Assembly (NCBI RefSeq): GCF_001438805.1
Contig: NZ_JQCF01000020.1
Coordinates: forward strand, 1 to 43,393
Source of the DNA: Companilactobacillus kimchiensis
GTDB taxonomy: Bacteria; Bacillota; Bacilli; Lactobacillales; Lactobacillaceae
Length of the DNA: 43,393 nt
Direction of reading: 5' to 3'
Position numbers and translations under genes: made by a program. This document shows, in pieces, positions 35,448 through 43,364 of this stretch (within the stretch, counting starts at the first letter, position 1; each line of letters begins with the position of its first letter). The notes below the pieces were generated by a model that did not search any database, was not told the origin of the DNA, and saw only the letters and a program-made list of their open reading frames with translations.

Positions 35448-35984
35448 ATGAATTTTGTTTCCATGGATTTTGAAACTGCCAATGGTCGTCGTAACAGTGC
35501 TTGCTCCCTAGCTTTAGTTTTGGTTCGAGACAGTCAAATTGTCGACAGTTTTTACACTTTGATCAATCCTCAAGAAGAGTTCAATTTTAGAAATATTCAA
35601 ATTCACCATATTCGACCAGAAGATGTGGTTGATGCACCAACTTTCGATAAAGTCTGGCCTCACATTGAGCCACTCTTTGACAACAGTCATTTAGTGGCGG
35701 CTCATAATGCCAGTTTTGATAATAGTGTTTTAAAAAATACCCTTTCTAACTACGGAATTATCGTGCCAAAATATTTAACAATCGATACTTTAAGGACCAG
35801 TCGCAAATTTTATCCTGATTTTCCTGACCATAAATTAAATACCGTTTCTGAAGAATTGAATATCGATTTGAAAAATCACCATAATGCTCTGGCAGATAGT
35901 GTTGCCTGTGCGGAAATCCTTTTAAGAACTGAACAACAATTTGGAACTGAACAAATTAAAAAAATGGTTAAAATTACTAGTTAA
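35448..35984 (+). CDS. DEDDh 3'-5' exonuclease (DnaQ-like)
   Basis: 178 residues, one exonuclease domain related to the epsilon subunit of DNA polymerase III. The metal ligands are visible: Asp7 and Glu9 (VSMDFETANGRR), HNASFD and HHNALADSVACAE with the catalytic His and last Asp. The spacing of the motifs is like the short stand-alone exonucleases of Firmicutes. AAAGGAGAATAATC precedes the ATG, three bases after exoA. Likely acts in DNA repair; could process RNA instead. Confidence 0.9.
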   Translation: MNFVSMDFETANGRRNSACSLALVLVRDSQIVDSFYTLINPQEEFNFRNIQIHHIRPEDVVDAPTFDKVWPHIEPLFDNSHLVAAHNASFDNSVLKNTLSNYGIIVPKYLTIDTLRTSRKFYPDFPDHKLNTVSEELNIDLKNHHNALADSVACAEILLRTEQQFGTEQIKKMVKITS

Positions 35985-36006
35985 AATTTATTATTCATAT
36001 ATAACA

Positions 36007-36055
36007 AAATCCCTGTATTAATTGGTCACTTATACCAATTAATACAGGGATTTTT
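36007..36055. terminator. Bidirectional intrinsic terminator
   Basis: AAATCCCTGTATTAATTGGT pairs with ACCAATTAATACAGGGATTT across a short loop, with T-runs on both strands, between converging genes. Confidence 0.93.
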
Positions 36056-36068
36056 ATTTAAAACAGCA

Positions 36069-36533
36069 TTAAACTAATTTTTCCATAATTAAAGTCTTTT
36101 CTTTTTCAGACTCAGTTGTAAAACCATATTTTTGATAAATATGAATTGCTGCTGGATTATTTTTGTACACTTCTAAAAACACTTTGGTCAATGGTGAATT
36201 TTTGGACCAATCAAGCATATCTTCCATTAAATAAGATGCAATACCATTATTCCAAAACTCTTGATCAACGACTACTCCGAACTCACCTTTGGTTTCATCA
36301 ACGTTTTCCAAACGAGCATAGCCAATTATTTCATTATCAAAGATAGCTACAATCAACTCGTCGTATTCTGAATGATATATTGCATCCAAAGCAATCTTTT
36401 CATCATCATCTGTAACATCTTGCATATCAGCATGATCAATAAATTCAGTTTGTTGACTAGCCTTAGTCAAGAAGTTCAATAATGACTTAGCATCGTCTGG
36501 AACGGCTTCACGTAATTTTAATTGTTCACTCAT
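36069..36533 (-). CDS. GNAT-family N-acetyltransferase
   Basis: 154 residues. The acetyl-CoA motif is VVDQEFWNNGIASYLMEDMLDW, followed by KVFLEVYKNNPAAIHIYQKYGF, the usual final strand-helix of the domain. Its ATG overlaps the tsaE stop codon by four bases, making it the fourth gene of ung-pta-tsaE. Position next to tsaE recalls RimI (ribosomal protein acetylase) in other bacteria, but the sequence does not let me assign that role. Confidence 0.87.
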   Translation of the reverse strand: MSEQLKLREAVPDDAKSLLNFLTKASQQTEFIDHADMQDVTDDDEKIALDAIYHSEYDELIVAIFDNEIIGYARLENVDETKGEFGVVVDQEFWNNGIASYLMEDMLDWSKNSPLTKVFLEVYKNNPAAIHIYQKYGFTTESEKEKTLIMEKLV

Positions 36534-36991
36534 ACTAAATCACCAAAACCGCGATCATTAAAACTATCACCGTGCAATTTAAAAATCACTTGGCGTTTTG
36601 TATCCGATAATCGTTTAATATTAATCGAAAGATGTTCCGCTGGAATTTCATCTTTAATAAATTGAGGCCATTCAACAATGGTAATTCCATCGCCCTCAAA
36701 ATATTCATCAAAACCTAAGTCCTCGTCTGGACTGCTTTCCAATCGATAAGCATCCATATGATAAAGCGGTACCCGACCATCCTTATACTCACGGATCAAA
36801 GTAAAAGTGGGGCTCTTAACATTTCGTTTGATTCCTAAACCACGAGCTAAACCACGCGTTAAAGTGGTTTTACCAACACCTAGATCACCATTAAGAACGA
36901 CTACATCCCCAGCTTTTAATAAATCGGAAATTTTTTCTCCCAATTTTTCAGTATCTTCATACGAGTGGGTTGTTAATTGATATTCGAGCAT
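36530..36991 (-). CDS. tsaE: tRNA threonylcarbamoyladenosine ATPase TsaE
   Basis: ATPase needed with TsaB and TsaD to make t6A at position 37 of tRNAs reading ANN codons. 153 residues. P-loop GDLGVGKT (35-42), then TLTRGLARGLG, SPTFTLIREY and LYHMDAYRLE, and IVEWPQFI, all in family order. AAGGAG lies six bases before the ATG. It follows pta after about 15 bases. Confidence 0.95.
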   Translation of the reverse strand: MLEYQLTTHSYEDTEKLGEKISDLLKAGDVVVLNGDLGVGKTTLTRGLARGLGIKRNVKSPTFTLIREYKDGRVPLYHMDAYRLESSPDEDLGFDEYFEGDGITIVEWPQFIKDEIPAEHLSINIKRLSDTKRQVIFKLHGDSFNDRGFGDLV

Positions 36992-37006
36992 AATTTCTCC
37001 TTAATT

Positions 37007-37975
37007 CTATAATGCTAAAGCAGCTGTTAAAATGGCTGATTTATAAACATCTTCTTCGTTGCAGCCTCGTGATAGATCAGAAATTGGTTTAGCAAGTCCT
37101 TGTAGAACTGGACCGATAGCTTCAAACCCACCCAATCTTTGAGCAATCTTGTAACCAATATTACCTGATTGTAAATCTGGGAAAACAAAAACATTTGCAT
37201 GTCCAGCTACCTTGGAATCAGGGGCCTTTTGAGAACCAACACTAGGTACAATAGCTGCATCAAATTGTAATTCACCATCCAGTGCTAAATCAGGTGCTAA
37301 TTCATGAGCAATCTTAGTAGCTTCGGCCACTTTGGTTACTTCATCACTTTTGGCACTACCCTTAGTTGAGAAACTGAGCATAGCAACCTTAGGATCAATA
37401 TCAAATAATTTTGCATCCTGCGCTGTTTGAACAGCAATTTCAGCCAATTCTTGAGCATTAGGATTGATATTGATTGCACAGTCAGCGAACATGTAACGTT
37501 GTTCACCCTTTTGCATAATAAATGAACCACTAATTCGTGAATTACCAGGAGCTGTCTTTACAATTTGAAGAGCCGGACGAACTGTGTCACCGGTTGAATG
37601 AACTGCACCAGATACCATTGCATCAGCTTTTCCAAGATAAACCAACATTGTTCCAAAATAGTTATTATCCAACAACATGGTTTCAGCTTGTTCCTTGGTA
37701 TTCTTACCCTTACGACGTTCAACAAACTTTGCAACCATATCGTCAAAATCAGCATACTTCTTAGGATCAATTATTTCGATACCAGAAATATCAAATGACT
37801 TTTCAGTAGCAATCTTCTCAATTTCTACTTGATTACCAATCAAAATTGGTTTGAGAATACTCTCTTTAACTAGTCGAGTTGCGGCGCCTAGGATTCTAGG
37901 TTCTTCACCTTCAGGGAAAACAATTGTTAAATCTTTTCCATTAATCTTATTCTTAAGGCTTTCAAATAAATCCAT
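37007..37975 (-). CDS. pta: Phosphate acetyltransferase
   Basis: Exchanges the CoA of acetyl-CoA for phosphate, giving acetyl phosphate for AckA. 322 residues, the short class I form. Family blocks: IVFPEGEEPRILGAATRL, MVSGAVHSTGDTVRPALQIVKT, FADCAININPNAQELAEIA and NVFVFPDLQSGNIGYKIAQRLGG. GGAGG precedes the ATG, overlapping the end of ung. Second gene in ung-pta-tsaE-GNAT. Together with adhE and ackA it gives the window both branches from acetyl-CoA. Confidence 0.96.
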   Translation of the reverse strand: MDLFESLKNKINGKDLTIVFPEGEEPRILGAATRLVKESILKPILIGNQVEIEKIATEKSFDISGIEIIDPKKYADFDDMVAKFVERRKGKNTKEQAETMLLDNNYFGTMLVYLGKADAMVSGAVHSTGDTVRPALQIVKTAPGNSRISGSFIMQKGEQRYMFADCAININPNAQELAEIAVQTAQDAKLFDIDPKVAMLSFSTKGSAKSDEVTKVAEATKIAHELAPDLALDGELQFDAAIVPSVGSQKAPDSKVAGHANVFVFPDLQSGNIGYKIAQRLGGFEAIGPVLQGLAKPISDLSRGCNEEDVYKSAILTAALAL

Positions 37976-37977
37976 TA

Positions 37978-38670
37978 CTATTCCTCCGTCTCATCGGCAT
38001 GTTCAGGTAATTGCCAATTAATTTCTTCTTCATTATAGTTTAAAAGCGCTTGATTTGCTTTAGAAAACGGCTTAGATCCAAAGAATCCATAACGAGCCGC
38101 AAATGGACTCGGATGAGTTGACGAAATAATCGTATTCTTAGTTTCATCAATCAAAGGAATCTTACTCTTAGCAGCATTCCCCCACAAAATAAAGACTACT
38201 TTTCCACGATCTGATAAAGCTTTGATGGCATAATCAGTTAGTTGTTCCCAGCCTTTACCCTTATGTGAATAGGCCTCACCTTTTCTAACTGTCAAAACCG
38301 AGTTCAACAAGAGTACCCCTTGAGTAGCCCATGCCTTCAAATAACCATGACCTACTGGCGTACATCCTAGATCATCTTGTAATTCCTTATAAATATTCCG
38401 CAATGAAGGTGGAATCGTTACTCCAGGAGAAACAGCGAAACTACAACCTATAGCCTGATTAGGTTCATGATACGGATCTTGGCCTAGGATTACGACCTTA
38501 GTATCTGAAAATGACGTCCAATCAAATGCCTGAAAAATCTTATGCATTTCCGGATAAATTGTTTGGGTATTGTATTCGTTTACAAGGAACTCACGCAGTT
38601 CTTCATAATACGGTTTGTCAAATTCACTATTCAAAACTTCTTGCCAATCATTATTTATTAAAGTTTTCAA
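37978..38670 (-). CDS. ung: Uracil-DNA glycosylase, family 1
   Basis: Removes uracil from DNA. 230 residues. The catalytic Asp is Asp65 in [10 protein letters not shown], and the C-terminal catalytic His is His186 in [40 protein letters not shown] and [12 protein letters not shown] are family-typical. The start is the TTG at 38670, seven bases after AGGTAGG. An ATG 69 bases earlier lacks a ribosome site and would add residues the family does not have. First gene of its operon. Confidence 0.95.
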   Translation of the reverse strand: MKTLINNDWQEVLNSEFDKPYYEELREFLVNEYNTQTIYPEMHKIFQAFDWTSFSDTKVVILGQDPYHEPNQAIGCSFAVSPGVTIPPSLRNIYKELQDDLGCTPVGHGYLKAWATQGVLLLNSVLTVRKGEAYSHKGKGWEQLTDYAIKALSDRGKVVFILWGNAAKSKIPLIDETKNTIISSTHPSPFAARYGFFGSKPFSKANQALLNYNEEEINWQLPEHADETEE

Positions 38671-38753
38671 ATTTACACCTACCTGTTTTGATATATAAAC
38701 ACATAAACTATGGTAACATTCACATATAGCATAACGCATTCGGAGGAAACTTT

Positions 38754-39632
38754 ATGATTAAATTAATCGCATCCGATATGGATGGTACTTTATTAAATGA
38801 AAAGATGGAGGTTTCAGACAATAACATTCACGCCATCAAACAGGCTGAAAATGCCGGAATCGAATTTCTAATTGCCACTGGCCGTGGATTGGGAGAAGCT
38901 AAACCATTTTTGAAGAATCATATCCATCCTGGTTTTATTACTTTAAATGGGGCTGAAGTTTTTGATCATAATGAAAAACTCATTTCCAGTAACCCACTTT
39001 CTGAAACAGCCCAAAATGAGGTCATCAAATACTTCCATAAATATAACGTTTACTTCGAAGTTATTACTGACAAAGGCATTTTTTCTAACGATAAAGAGGC
39101 TCGGGTCAACAATTTAGCCAATTTATTGGTCAAACTAAATCCTGGAACTTCGTTCAAACAAGCATTCAGAGATACTCAAGAACGAATCAAAATGATGCCT
39201 ATGACCTTCGTTGACAATTATGATGCTATTTTTAACGATAAATCATACAAAATCATGAAATTAATTGGCTTCAACGAACATCAACATCGTGTCCTTGCTC
39301 CACTAAAAAAAGATATCACTAAGACCATCAAGGATGTAATCGTAACATCATCATCACCTAACAACGTAGAAATTAATAGTATCAATGCTCAAAAGGGAAT
39401 CGCTCTCTTACAATATGCCAAACGTAGAAATATTCTACCCGCAGAAATTATGGCTATCGGTGACAACCTTAACGATTATTCAATGATCAGAGATGCAGGA
39501 ATCGGAGTTGCTATGGCAAATGCTATTCCTGCAATCAAGGAATTGGCCCAAGTATCTACCGACAGTAATATCAACGATGGTGTTGCTCAGATCATCGAAA
39601 AAACTATTATCGACAATCAGAATCAAGGTTAA
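38754..39632 (+). CDS. Cof-type HAD phosphatase
   Basis: 292 residues, haloacid dehalogenase superfamily subfamily IIB. Motif I is IASDMDGTLLN with the nucleophile Asp, motif II ATGRG, motif III the Lys around NAQKGIALLQYA, motif IV MAIGDNLNDYSMIRDAG. Members dephosphorylate sugar phosphates, flavin or pyridoxal phosphate; the substrate here is unknown. GGAGG lies seven bases before the ATG. The next gene begins three bases after its stop. Confidence 0.92.
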   Translation: MIKLIASDMDGTLLNEKMEVSDNNIHAIKQAENAGIEFLIATGRGLGEAKPFLKNHIHPGFITLNGAEVFDHNEKLISSNPLSETAQNEVIKYFHKYNVYFEVITDKGIFSNDKEARVNNLANLLVKLNPGTSFKQAFRDTQERIKMMPMTFVDNYDAIFNDKSYKIMKLIGFNEHQHRVLAPLKKDITKTIKDVIVTSSSPNNVEINSINAQKGIALLQYAKRRNILPAEIMAIGDNLNDYSMIRDAGIGVAMANAIPAIKELAQVSTDSNINDGVAQIIEKTIIDNQNQG

Positions 39633-39635
39633 TTA

Positions 39636-40184
39636 ATGAATCTTTATATTCGAAAAGCTGATTTAGCAATCGGAAATATTCTTGTCATTGCAAATCAAAG
39701 CAAAGAAACCATCTTTATTGCGGCTCGAGATAAAGAGAATCCTTTCCTGATCAAATTATATAATCGTTTAAATACGTTAATTGGTGAAATAAAATTAAAG
39801 AACAGTTTTCTAAAAATTTATTCAATTGATATCAATGGTGAGGAAAAAGCCACTATCAATGCCCTTCCAATGATTGATTTAAAATTTGTTTATCTCAGTA
39901 AGGCAAATTGGAATGTGGTTGGTAACCTTGTTGCTTCAGATTATCATGTTAAACAGGGTGGTCACGAAATAATACGTGTTCAACCAACCGTTATGACTCA
40001 AGGTCATCCTGGTTTGGAATTGTCTTTTGAGGATTTGGACGACGGTCCCATGGGGACGCTCCTAGCTATCTTTTTGGACAAATATATCAAGTTACCTACT
40101 TTAGCCCCTAAGGCTGATTTAAACGGTTTAGGAATGAAGTCAAAAATGCCCTATCTGAATAATTTTAAAAATAAATGTAACTAA
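39636..40184 (+). CDS. LURP-one-like (YxjI-type) hypothetical protein
   Basis: 182 residues, cytoplasmic, mainly beta. The pattern ...NWNVVGNLVASDYHVKQGG..IIRVQP...LELSFEDL...GTLLAIFLDKYI is like the LURP-one-related/tubby-like fold, where a W-x-V-x-G-D-Y strand order is followed by a conserved LAI helix. I rate that as a likely fold assignment rather than a function. It starts three bases after the HAD gene and is ended by a terminator, so both are one unit. Confidence 0.6.
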   Translation: MNLYIRKADLAIGNILVIANQSKETIFIAARDKENPFLIKLYNRLNTLIGEIKLKNSFLKIYSIDINGEEKATINALPMIDLKFVYLSKANWNVVGNLVASDYHVKQGGHEIIRVQPTVMTQGHPGLELSFEDLDDGPMGTLLAIFLDKYIKLPTLAPKADLNGLGMKSKMPYLNNFKNKCN

Positions 40185-40186
40185 AA

Positions 40187-40217
40187 AAGTCTGGGAGAAT
40201 AATCTCCGAGACTTTTA
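40187..40217. terminator. Bidirectional intrinsic terminator
   Basis: AAAAGTCT-GGGAGA / TCTCCGAGACTTTT with one mismatch and a tetraloop, between converging genes. It overlaps the last bases of the acetyltransferase gene at 40215. Confidence 0.85.
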
Positions 40218-40781
40218 TTTTGTTAAATCATATTGCATATGATCATATAAGTGACTGCCAATATATAATTGACCAACCTTTTTAAAACCAGCTTTGTCAT
40301 AAACATGTTTAGCTGGCTCATTTGTTACATCAACGTTAAGACTCAAAATCTTTTCGCCACGATCACGAATTACGCCAATGAAATGTTCGAGAGTTTTTGT
40401 GCCAATTCCCTTGCCTTGATATGCCGGAGCAACCGCAAATGAATCCAAGTACCATTCACCAGGCCAAGCTTCCTTATCACCAAACAAGTTCTTTTCTTTA
40501 ATGCCATATTTGTGCATAATCTTAATCAATGGTGCATCAATGTTATCTTCCAATGCTTCAGGATATCCAACCATGATTGCTACTACTTTACCATCGATCT
40601 CGTTTACAAGAATGTTATCCAAACCATAACGGTAACCAGGTTGAAGAAAACCTTCCTTAATAACCTGGCCCATCTTTTCATCGCCAACTTCTTTAAAAAC
40701 ATCTAATTCCATTTCATCGAAGATTTGGAACAATATTGGCAATATCTGATCTGCATCCTCTTCTTTTGCATATCTAAACAT
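40215..40781 (-). CDS. GNAT-family N-acetyltransferase
   Basis: 188 residues. Acetyl-CoA motif LDSFAVAPAYQGKGIGTKTLEHFI, then LSLNVDVTNEPAKHVYDKAGFKKVGQ. N-terminal FRYAKEEDADQILPILFQIFDEMELD is the usual beginning of the longer lactobacillus acetyltransferases. GAGGTG precedes the ATG. Substrate unknown. Confidence 0.9.
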   Translation of the reverse strand: MFRYAKEEDADQILPILFQIFDEMELDVFKEVGDEKMGQVIKEGFLQPGYRYGLDNILVNEIDGKVVAIMVGYPEALEDNIDAPLIKIMHKYGIKEKNLFGDKEAWPGEWYLDSFAVAPAYQGKGIGTKTLEHFIGVIRDRGEKILSLNVDVTNEPAKHVYDKAGFKKVGQLYIGSHLYDHMQYDLTK

Positions 40782-40868
40782 TTCTTCACCTCAATTATAT
40801 ATAATACATGATTTATAGATAATCTCAAATTTAGCTAATATCATAATATTTTTTAAGGTATCCATCAC

Positions 40869-40898
40869 AAAAAGCAATGAGCCCATCATTGCTTTTTT
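40869..40898. terminator. Intrinsic terminator
   Basis: AAAAAGCAATGA-GCCCA-TCATTGCTTTTTT, perfect stem with A- and T-runs on both sides. It lies in the gene-poor stretch 40782-41087 and would end transcripts from the TetR gene or from the small frame at 40901. Confidence 0.85.
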
Positions 40899-40900
40899 AA

Positions 40901-40984
40901 TTACATAAAATTATTGTCCGTATTCTCCGGGTTTTCATAATTTATGTAGTTTGATTTTTTTAGAAATGGCTTCTCAAGACCATC
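40901..40984 (-). CDS. Short reading frame or C-terminal gene relic
   Basis: 27 residues from an ATG at 40984 (MGLEKPFLKKSNYINYENPE...). The frame is open upstream for another 11 codons without a start, giving FSYYIEVVRWMGLEKPF, which looks like the tail of a larger protein. It ends two bases before the terminator at 40869-40898, so the arrangement is that of a true gene end. No good ribosome site. Probably a relic; not recognised. Confidence 0.25.
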   Translation of the reverse strand, partial: DGLEKPFLKKSNYINYENPENTDNNFM

Positions 40985-41087
40985 CATCTGACTACTTCTA
41001 TATAATAACTAAATTATTTTCATTTGAATATAAGCAGTTTGCAGAAAGTGTCAGAAAACGTAACACTTCTACATTATTGTCCCAACT

Positions 41088-41582
41088 TTAGCAAACTGAT
41101 TTGATTACGCTGTTATAAGATAATAGATCATTAATAACTAATTGCTTGTCTCGCTTTAAATTGCCGTTAAACCAATCCTCCAACGTACAGATAAATCCAC
41201 CAATCATATACCATTTATCAGAGTGATCTTTTTGGTCATATTTAAATATTAATTCATTTAACACCTTAATTATATGTTCAGTTCTAAGCATTAATGCCGT
41301 TCGATAGTATAGATTCAAACAAAAGGTCTCATTATCATGAACGTAATTAACAAATCTTTCAATCAGTTCATCCGATGACTGACAATCCTGAGTTATTTCT
41401 TTTAAAATAAGTCTTTCAAAAACTTCCTTATAAACATAATCAATACAATCAAAATAACGATAAATGGAGCTTCTACTAATATCCGCGATCTGAGCAAGAT
41501 CTTTCATGGTAAATCGCTCAACCCGATGTTTAGAAAATTCCTTAAATACAGTCTGAATTAAGTGGTTAACGGTCAAATTCAT
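41088..41582 (-). CDS. TetR/AcrR-family transcriptional regulator
   Basis: 164 residues. N-terminal DNA-binding domain with the TetR helix-turn-helix: FTMKDLAQIADISRSSIYRYF (residues about 25-45). The C-terminal part is all-helical and not recognisable, as usual for ligand domains. The ATG at 41582 is preferred since GAGGG lies eight bases before it. Another ATG 24 bases upstream has no such site. It diverges from the secreted-protein gene at 41820, so it may control that gene; the spacer has a short CGTT-N5-AACG palindrome at 41655-41667. Confidence 0.88.
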   Translation of the reverse strand: MNLTVNHLIQTVFKEFSKHRVERFTMKDLAQIADISRSSIYRYFDCIDYVYKEVFERLILKEITQDCQSSDELIERFVNYVHDNETFCLNLYYRTALMLRTEHIIKVLNELIFKYDQKDHSDKWYMIGGFICTLEDWFNGNLKRDKQLVINDLLSYNSVIKSVC

Positions 41583-41654
41583 AATTTTGGCCCTCTGCCT
41601 TGTCATTATATTTTAATGCTCGCTTATATTAACAAATATATTCAATCATAGATA

Positions 41655-41692
41655 CGTTATTTAAACGATTTATCAATTTAATTTGTTATAAT
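41655..41692 (+). promoter_or_regulatory. Candidate promoter and operator of the secreted-protein gene
   Basis: Extended -10 TG-TT-ATAAT region with TATAAT at 41687-41692. The palindrome CGTT-ATTTA-AACG (41655-41667) would cover the -35 position. A TTGACT follows at 41695, without a good -10 partner. Confidence 0.35.
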
Positions 41693-41819
41693 TTTTGACT
41701 ATTCAATAAATAATCCGTTAGAAGTTATTAATAATTAACTATGTGTTATTCTTCTTATTCAATCATTATTGGAATTATAATTAATTCTTGAATGAAGCAT
41801 TTCAGAGAGGATAACATTG

Positions 41820-42308
41820 ATGAATAGAAAACATATCGCCTTATTAACTGGTTTAACACTTCTTACTGGTTCATTGAGTAATAATGTTGAATGGCTCAGA
41901 AACAGCATTACACAGAACGTCACTGCTGCTCAAACTGTAACCAATTTAAAATCAAATCAAAAATATCCCGATATTTCTAAGAAATTAGATTTGATTTCAA
42001 TGGAACAATACACTAGTGATAATTTATTTATGAACGTAACTCTAAAAAAATTTTATATTAAAGATTCAGCGATTGATTCAGCTGGAAATTGTCACCTACT
42101 ATTAGTTCCTGTTAAGAGCAGCAATCAATATTTCCTACTAATTACTAAATCCAATAGGACTCTCAAAAACAATCGTTTGATAACGGTCCAAGGATTCCTG
42201 AATGGTAAAAATAAGATCAATAATACTCAGATCATGGCGGGTCTATCTAAGAAATATCTAAATAAAACCGCTGTTTCAATTACCGCCGATAAAATTGCAA
42301 TTTATTAA
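41820..42308 (+). CDS. Secreted protein of unknown function
   Basis: 162 residues. Signal peptide: MNRKH, then a hydrophobic run (IALLTGLTLLTGSLS), and a probable cut near VTAAQ (about 36-38). The mature part is about 125 residues, beta-rich (LFMNVTLKKFYIKDSAI, CHLLLVPVKSSNQYFLLIT, NRLITVQGFLNGKNKI), reminiscent of a small OB-like fold, with no motif I recognise. GAGAGG lies nine bases before the ATG. It diverges from a TetR gene and faces the tRNA cluster. No paralogue in this window. Confidence 0.75.
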   Translation: MNRKHIALLTGLTLLTGSLSNNVEWLRNSITQNVTAAQTVTNLKSNQKYPDISKKLDLISMEQYTSDNLFMNVTLKKFYIKDSAIDSAGNCHLLLVPVKSSNQYFLLITKSNRTLKNNRLITVQGFLNGKNKINNTQIMAGLSKKYLNKTAVSITADKIAIY

Positions 42309-42311
42309 AAC

Positions 42312-42349
42312 AAAAAAAACTCCGAATATTGATTTAACAATATTCGGAG
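42312..42349 (-). terminator. Intrinsic terminator of the tRNA cluster
   Basis: CTCCGAATATTG (42320-42331) and CAATATTCGGAG (42338-42349) pair perfectly. On the minus strand the stem is followed by a long T-run. It lies 37 bases past tRNA-Leu. Confidence 0.93.
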
Positions 42350-42386
42350 CTAATATTAAATTGCGTTGGTATAAGTATTTCTCTTA

Positions 42387-42470
42387 TGCCGGTGATCGGA
42401 GTCGAACCGATACTCCCTAGTGGGAACAGGATTTTGAATCCTGCGCGTCTGCCAATTCCGCCACACCGGC
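42387..42470 (-). tRNA. tRNA-Leu(CAA)
   Basis: Class II tRNA with a long variable arm; acceptor GCCGGTG/CACCGGC, anticodon loop TTCAAAA, discriminator A. Last of the cluster. No CCA encoded. Confidence 0.95.
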
Positions 42471-42503
42471 AATTTAATATATGATTATTTAGGCATTAGC
42501 CAA

Positions 42504-42574
<71 letters not shown>

Positions 42575-42596
42575 ATATTCATTTATTTTATAGCAA

Positions 42597-42668
42597 TTGG
42601 GTTAGCTGGATTCGAACCAGCGCATGATGGAGTCAAAGTCCATTGCCTTACCGCTTGGCTATAACCCA
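42597..42668 (-). tRNA. tRNA-Gln(TTG)
   Basis: Acceptor TGGGTTA/TAACCCA, anticodon loop CTTTGAC, weak first pair T-A as typical for Gln. No CCA encoded. Confidence 0.95.
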
Positions 42669-42677
42669 ATAAAAAAA

Positions 42678-42752
42678 GGGCGGTATGTGGGAATCGAACC
42701 CACGTGTGTCGGTACCACAAACCGATGTGTTAACCACTTCACCAATACCGCC
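42678..42752 (-). tRNA. tRNA-His(GTG)
   Basis: Acceptor GGCGGTA/TACCGCC, anticodon loop TTTGTGG, discriminator C. The preceding base can supply the extra G-1 only if added or encoded; the base before the acceptor here is T. Confidence 0.93.
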
Positions 42753-42776
42753 ATAATAATAATAAAAAGGTAGAAA

Positions 42777-42847
42777 CAGGGATAGTAGGAATTGAACCCA
42801 CACTGATGGTTTTGGAGACCATAGTTCTACCTTTAAACTATATCCCT
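42777..42847 (-). tRNA. tRNA-Trp(CCA)
   Basis: Acceptor AGGGATA/TATCCCT, anticodon loop CTCCAAA, discriminator G. Confidence 0.95.
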
Positions 42848-42855
42848 AAAATAAA

Positions 42856-42938
42856 TGGAAGGGAGTGGATTCGAACCACCGAACCCGAAGGAGCGGATTT
42901 ACAGTCCGCCGCGTTTAGCCAAACTTCGCTACCCTTCC
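42856..42938 (-). tRNA. tRNA-Tyr(GTA)
   Basis: Class II with long variable arm. Acceptor GGAAGGG/CCCTTCC context, anticodon loop CTGTAAA, discriminator A. Confidence 0.95.
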
Positions 42939-42943
42939 AAAAA

Positions 42944-43016
42944 TGGCGCGGGACGGAATCGAACCGCCGACACATGCAGCTTCAATGCATTGCTCTACCA
43001 ACTGAGCTACCGAGCC
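42944..43016 (-). tRNA. tRNA-Phe(GAA)
   Basis: Anticodon loop TTGAAGC, discriminator A, regular D and T arms. The acceptor is GGCTCGG/CCGCGCC, which leaves a T4-C69 mismatch in the middle of the stem. Confidence 0.92.
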
Positions 43017-43022
43017 ATTAAA

Positions 43023-43096
43023 CGGTCCGTGCGAGAATCGAACTCGCGATCTCCTGCGTGACAGGCAGGCGTCCTAACCAACTAGACCAACGAACC
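43023..43096 (-). tRNA. tRNA-Asp(GTC)
   Basis: Acceptor GGTTCGT/ACGGACC with one G-T pair, anticodon loop CTGTCAC, discriminator G. Confidence 0.95.
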
Positions 43097-43119
43097 AAAC
43101 AAATATTTTTTGAAACAAA

Positions 43120-43193
<74 letters not shown>

Positions 43194-43226
43194 ATAATAT
43201 AAATGTTACTGATGTTTCTCGTTTAA

Positions 43227-43316
43227 AGGAGGATGTGGGATTCGAACCCACGCGCCGATTTCTCGACCTGACGGTTTTCAAGACCGTTCCCTTAAGCCGG
43301 ACTTGGGTAATCCTCC
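43227..43316 (-). tRNA. tRNA-Ser(TGA)
   Basis: Class II with long variable arm; acceptor GGAGGAT/ATCCTCC, anticodon loop CTTGAAA. The base after the acceptor (discriminator) is T, where Ser tRNAs generally have G. Confidence 0.93.
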
Positions 43317-43364
43317 ATGGCTTAAAACGTAAAACTTATGTAAATATTGATGTTTTCACATCAA

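Noticed and set aside
40901-40988. An ATG at 40988 as start of the small frame
   Set aside because: That frame reaches a stop after four codons; only the ATG at 40984 is in phase with the longer reading.
42806-43061. Plus-strand frames over the tRNA cluster
   Set aside because: They are the complement of tRNA-Trp to tRNA-Asp, a known source of false proteins.
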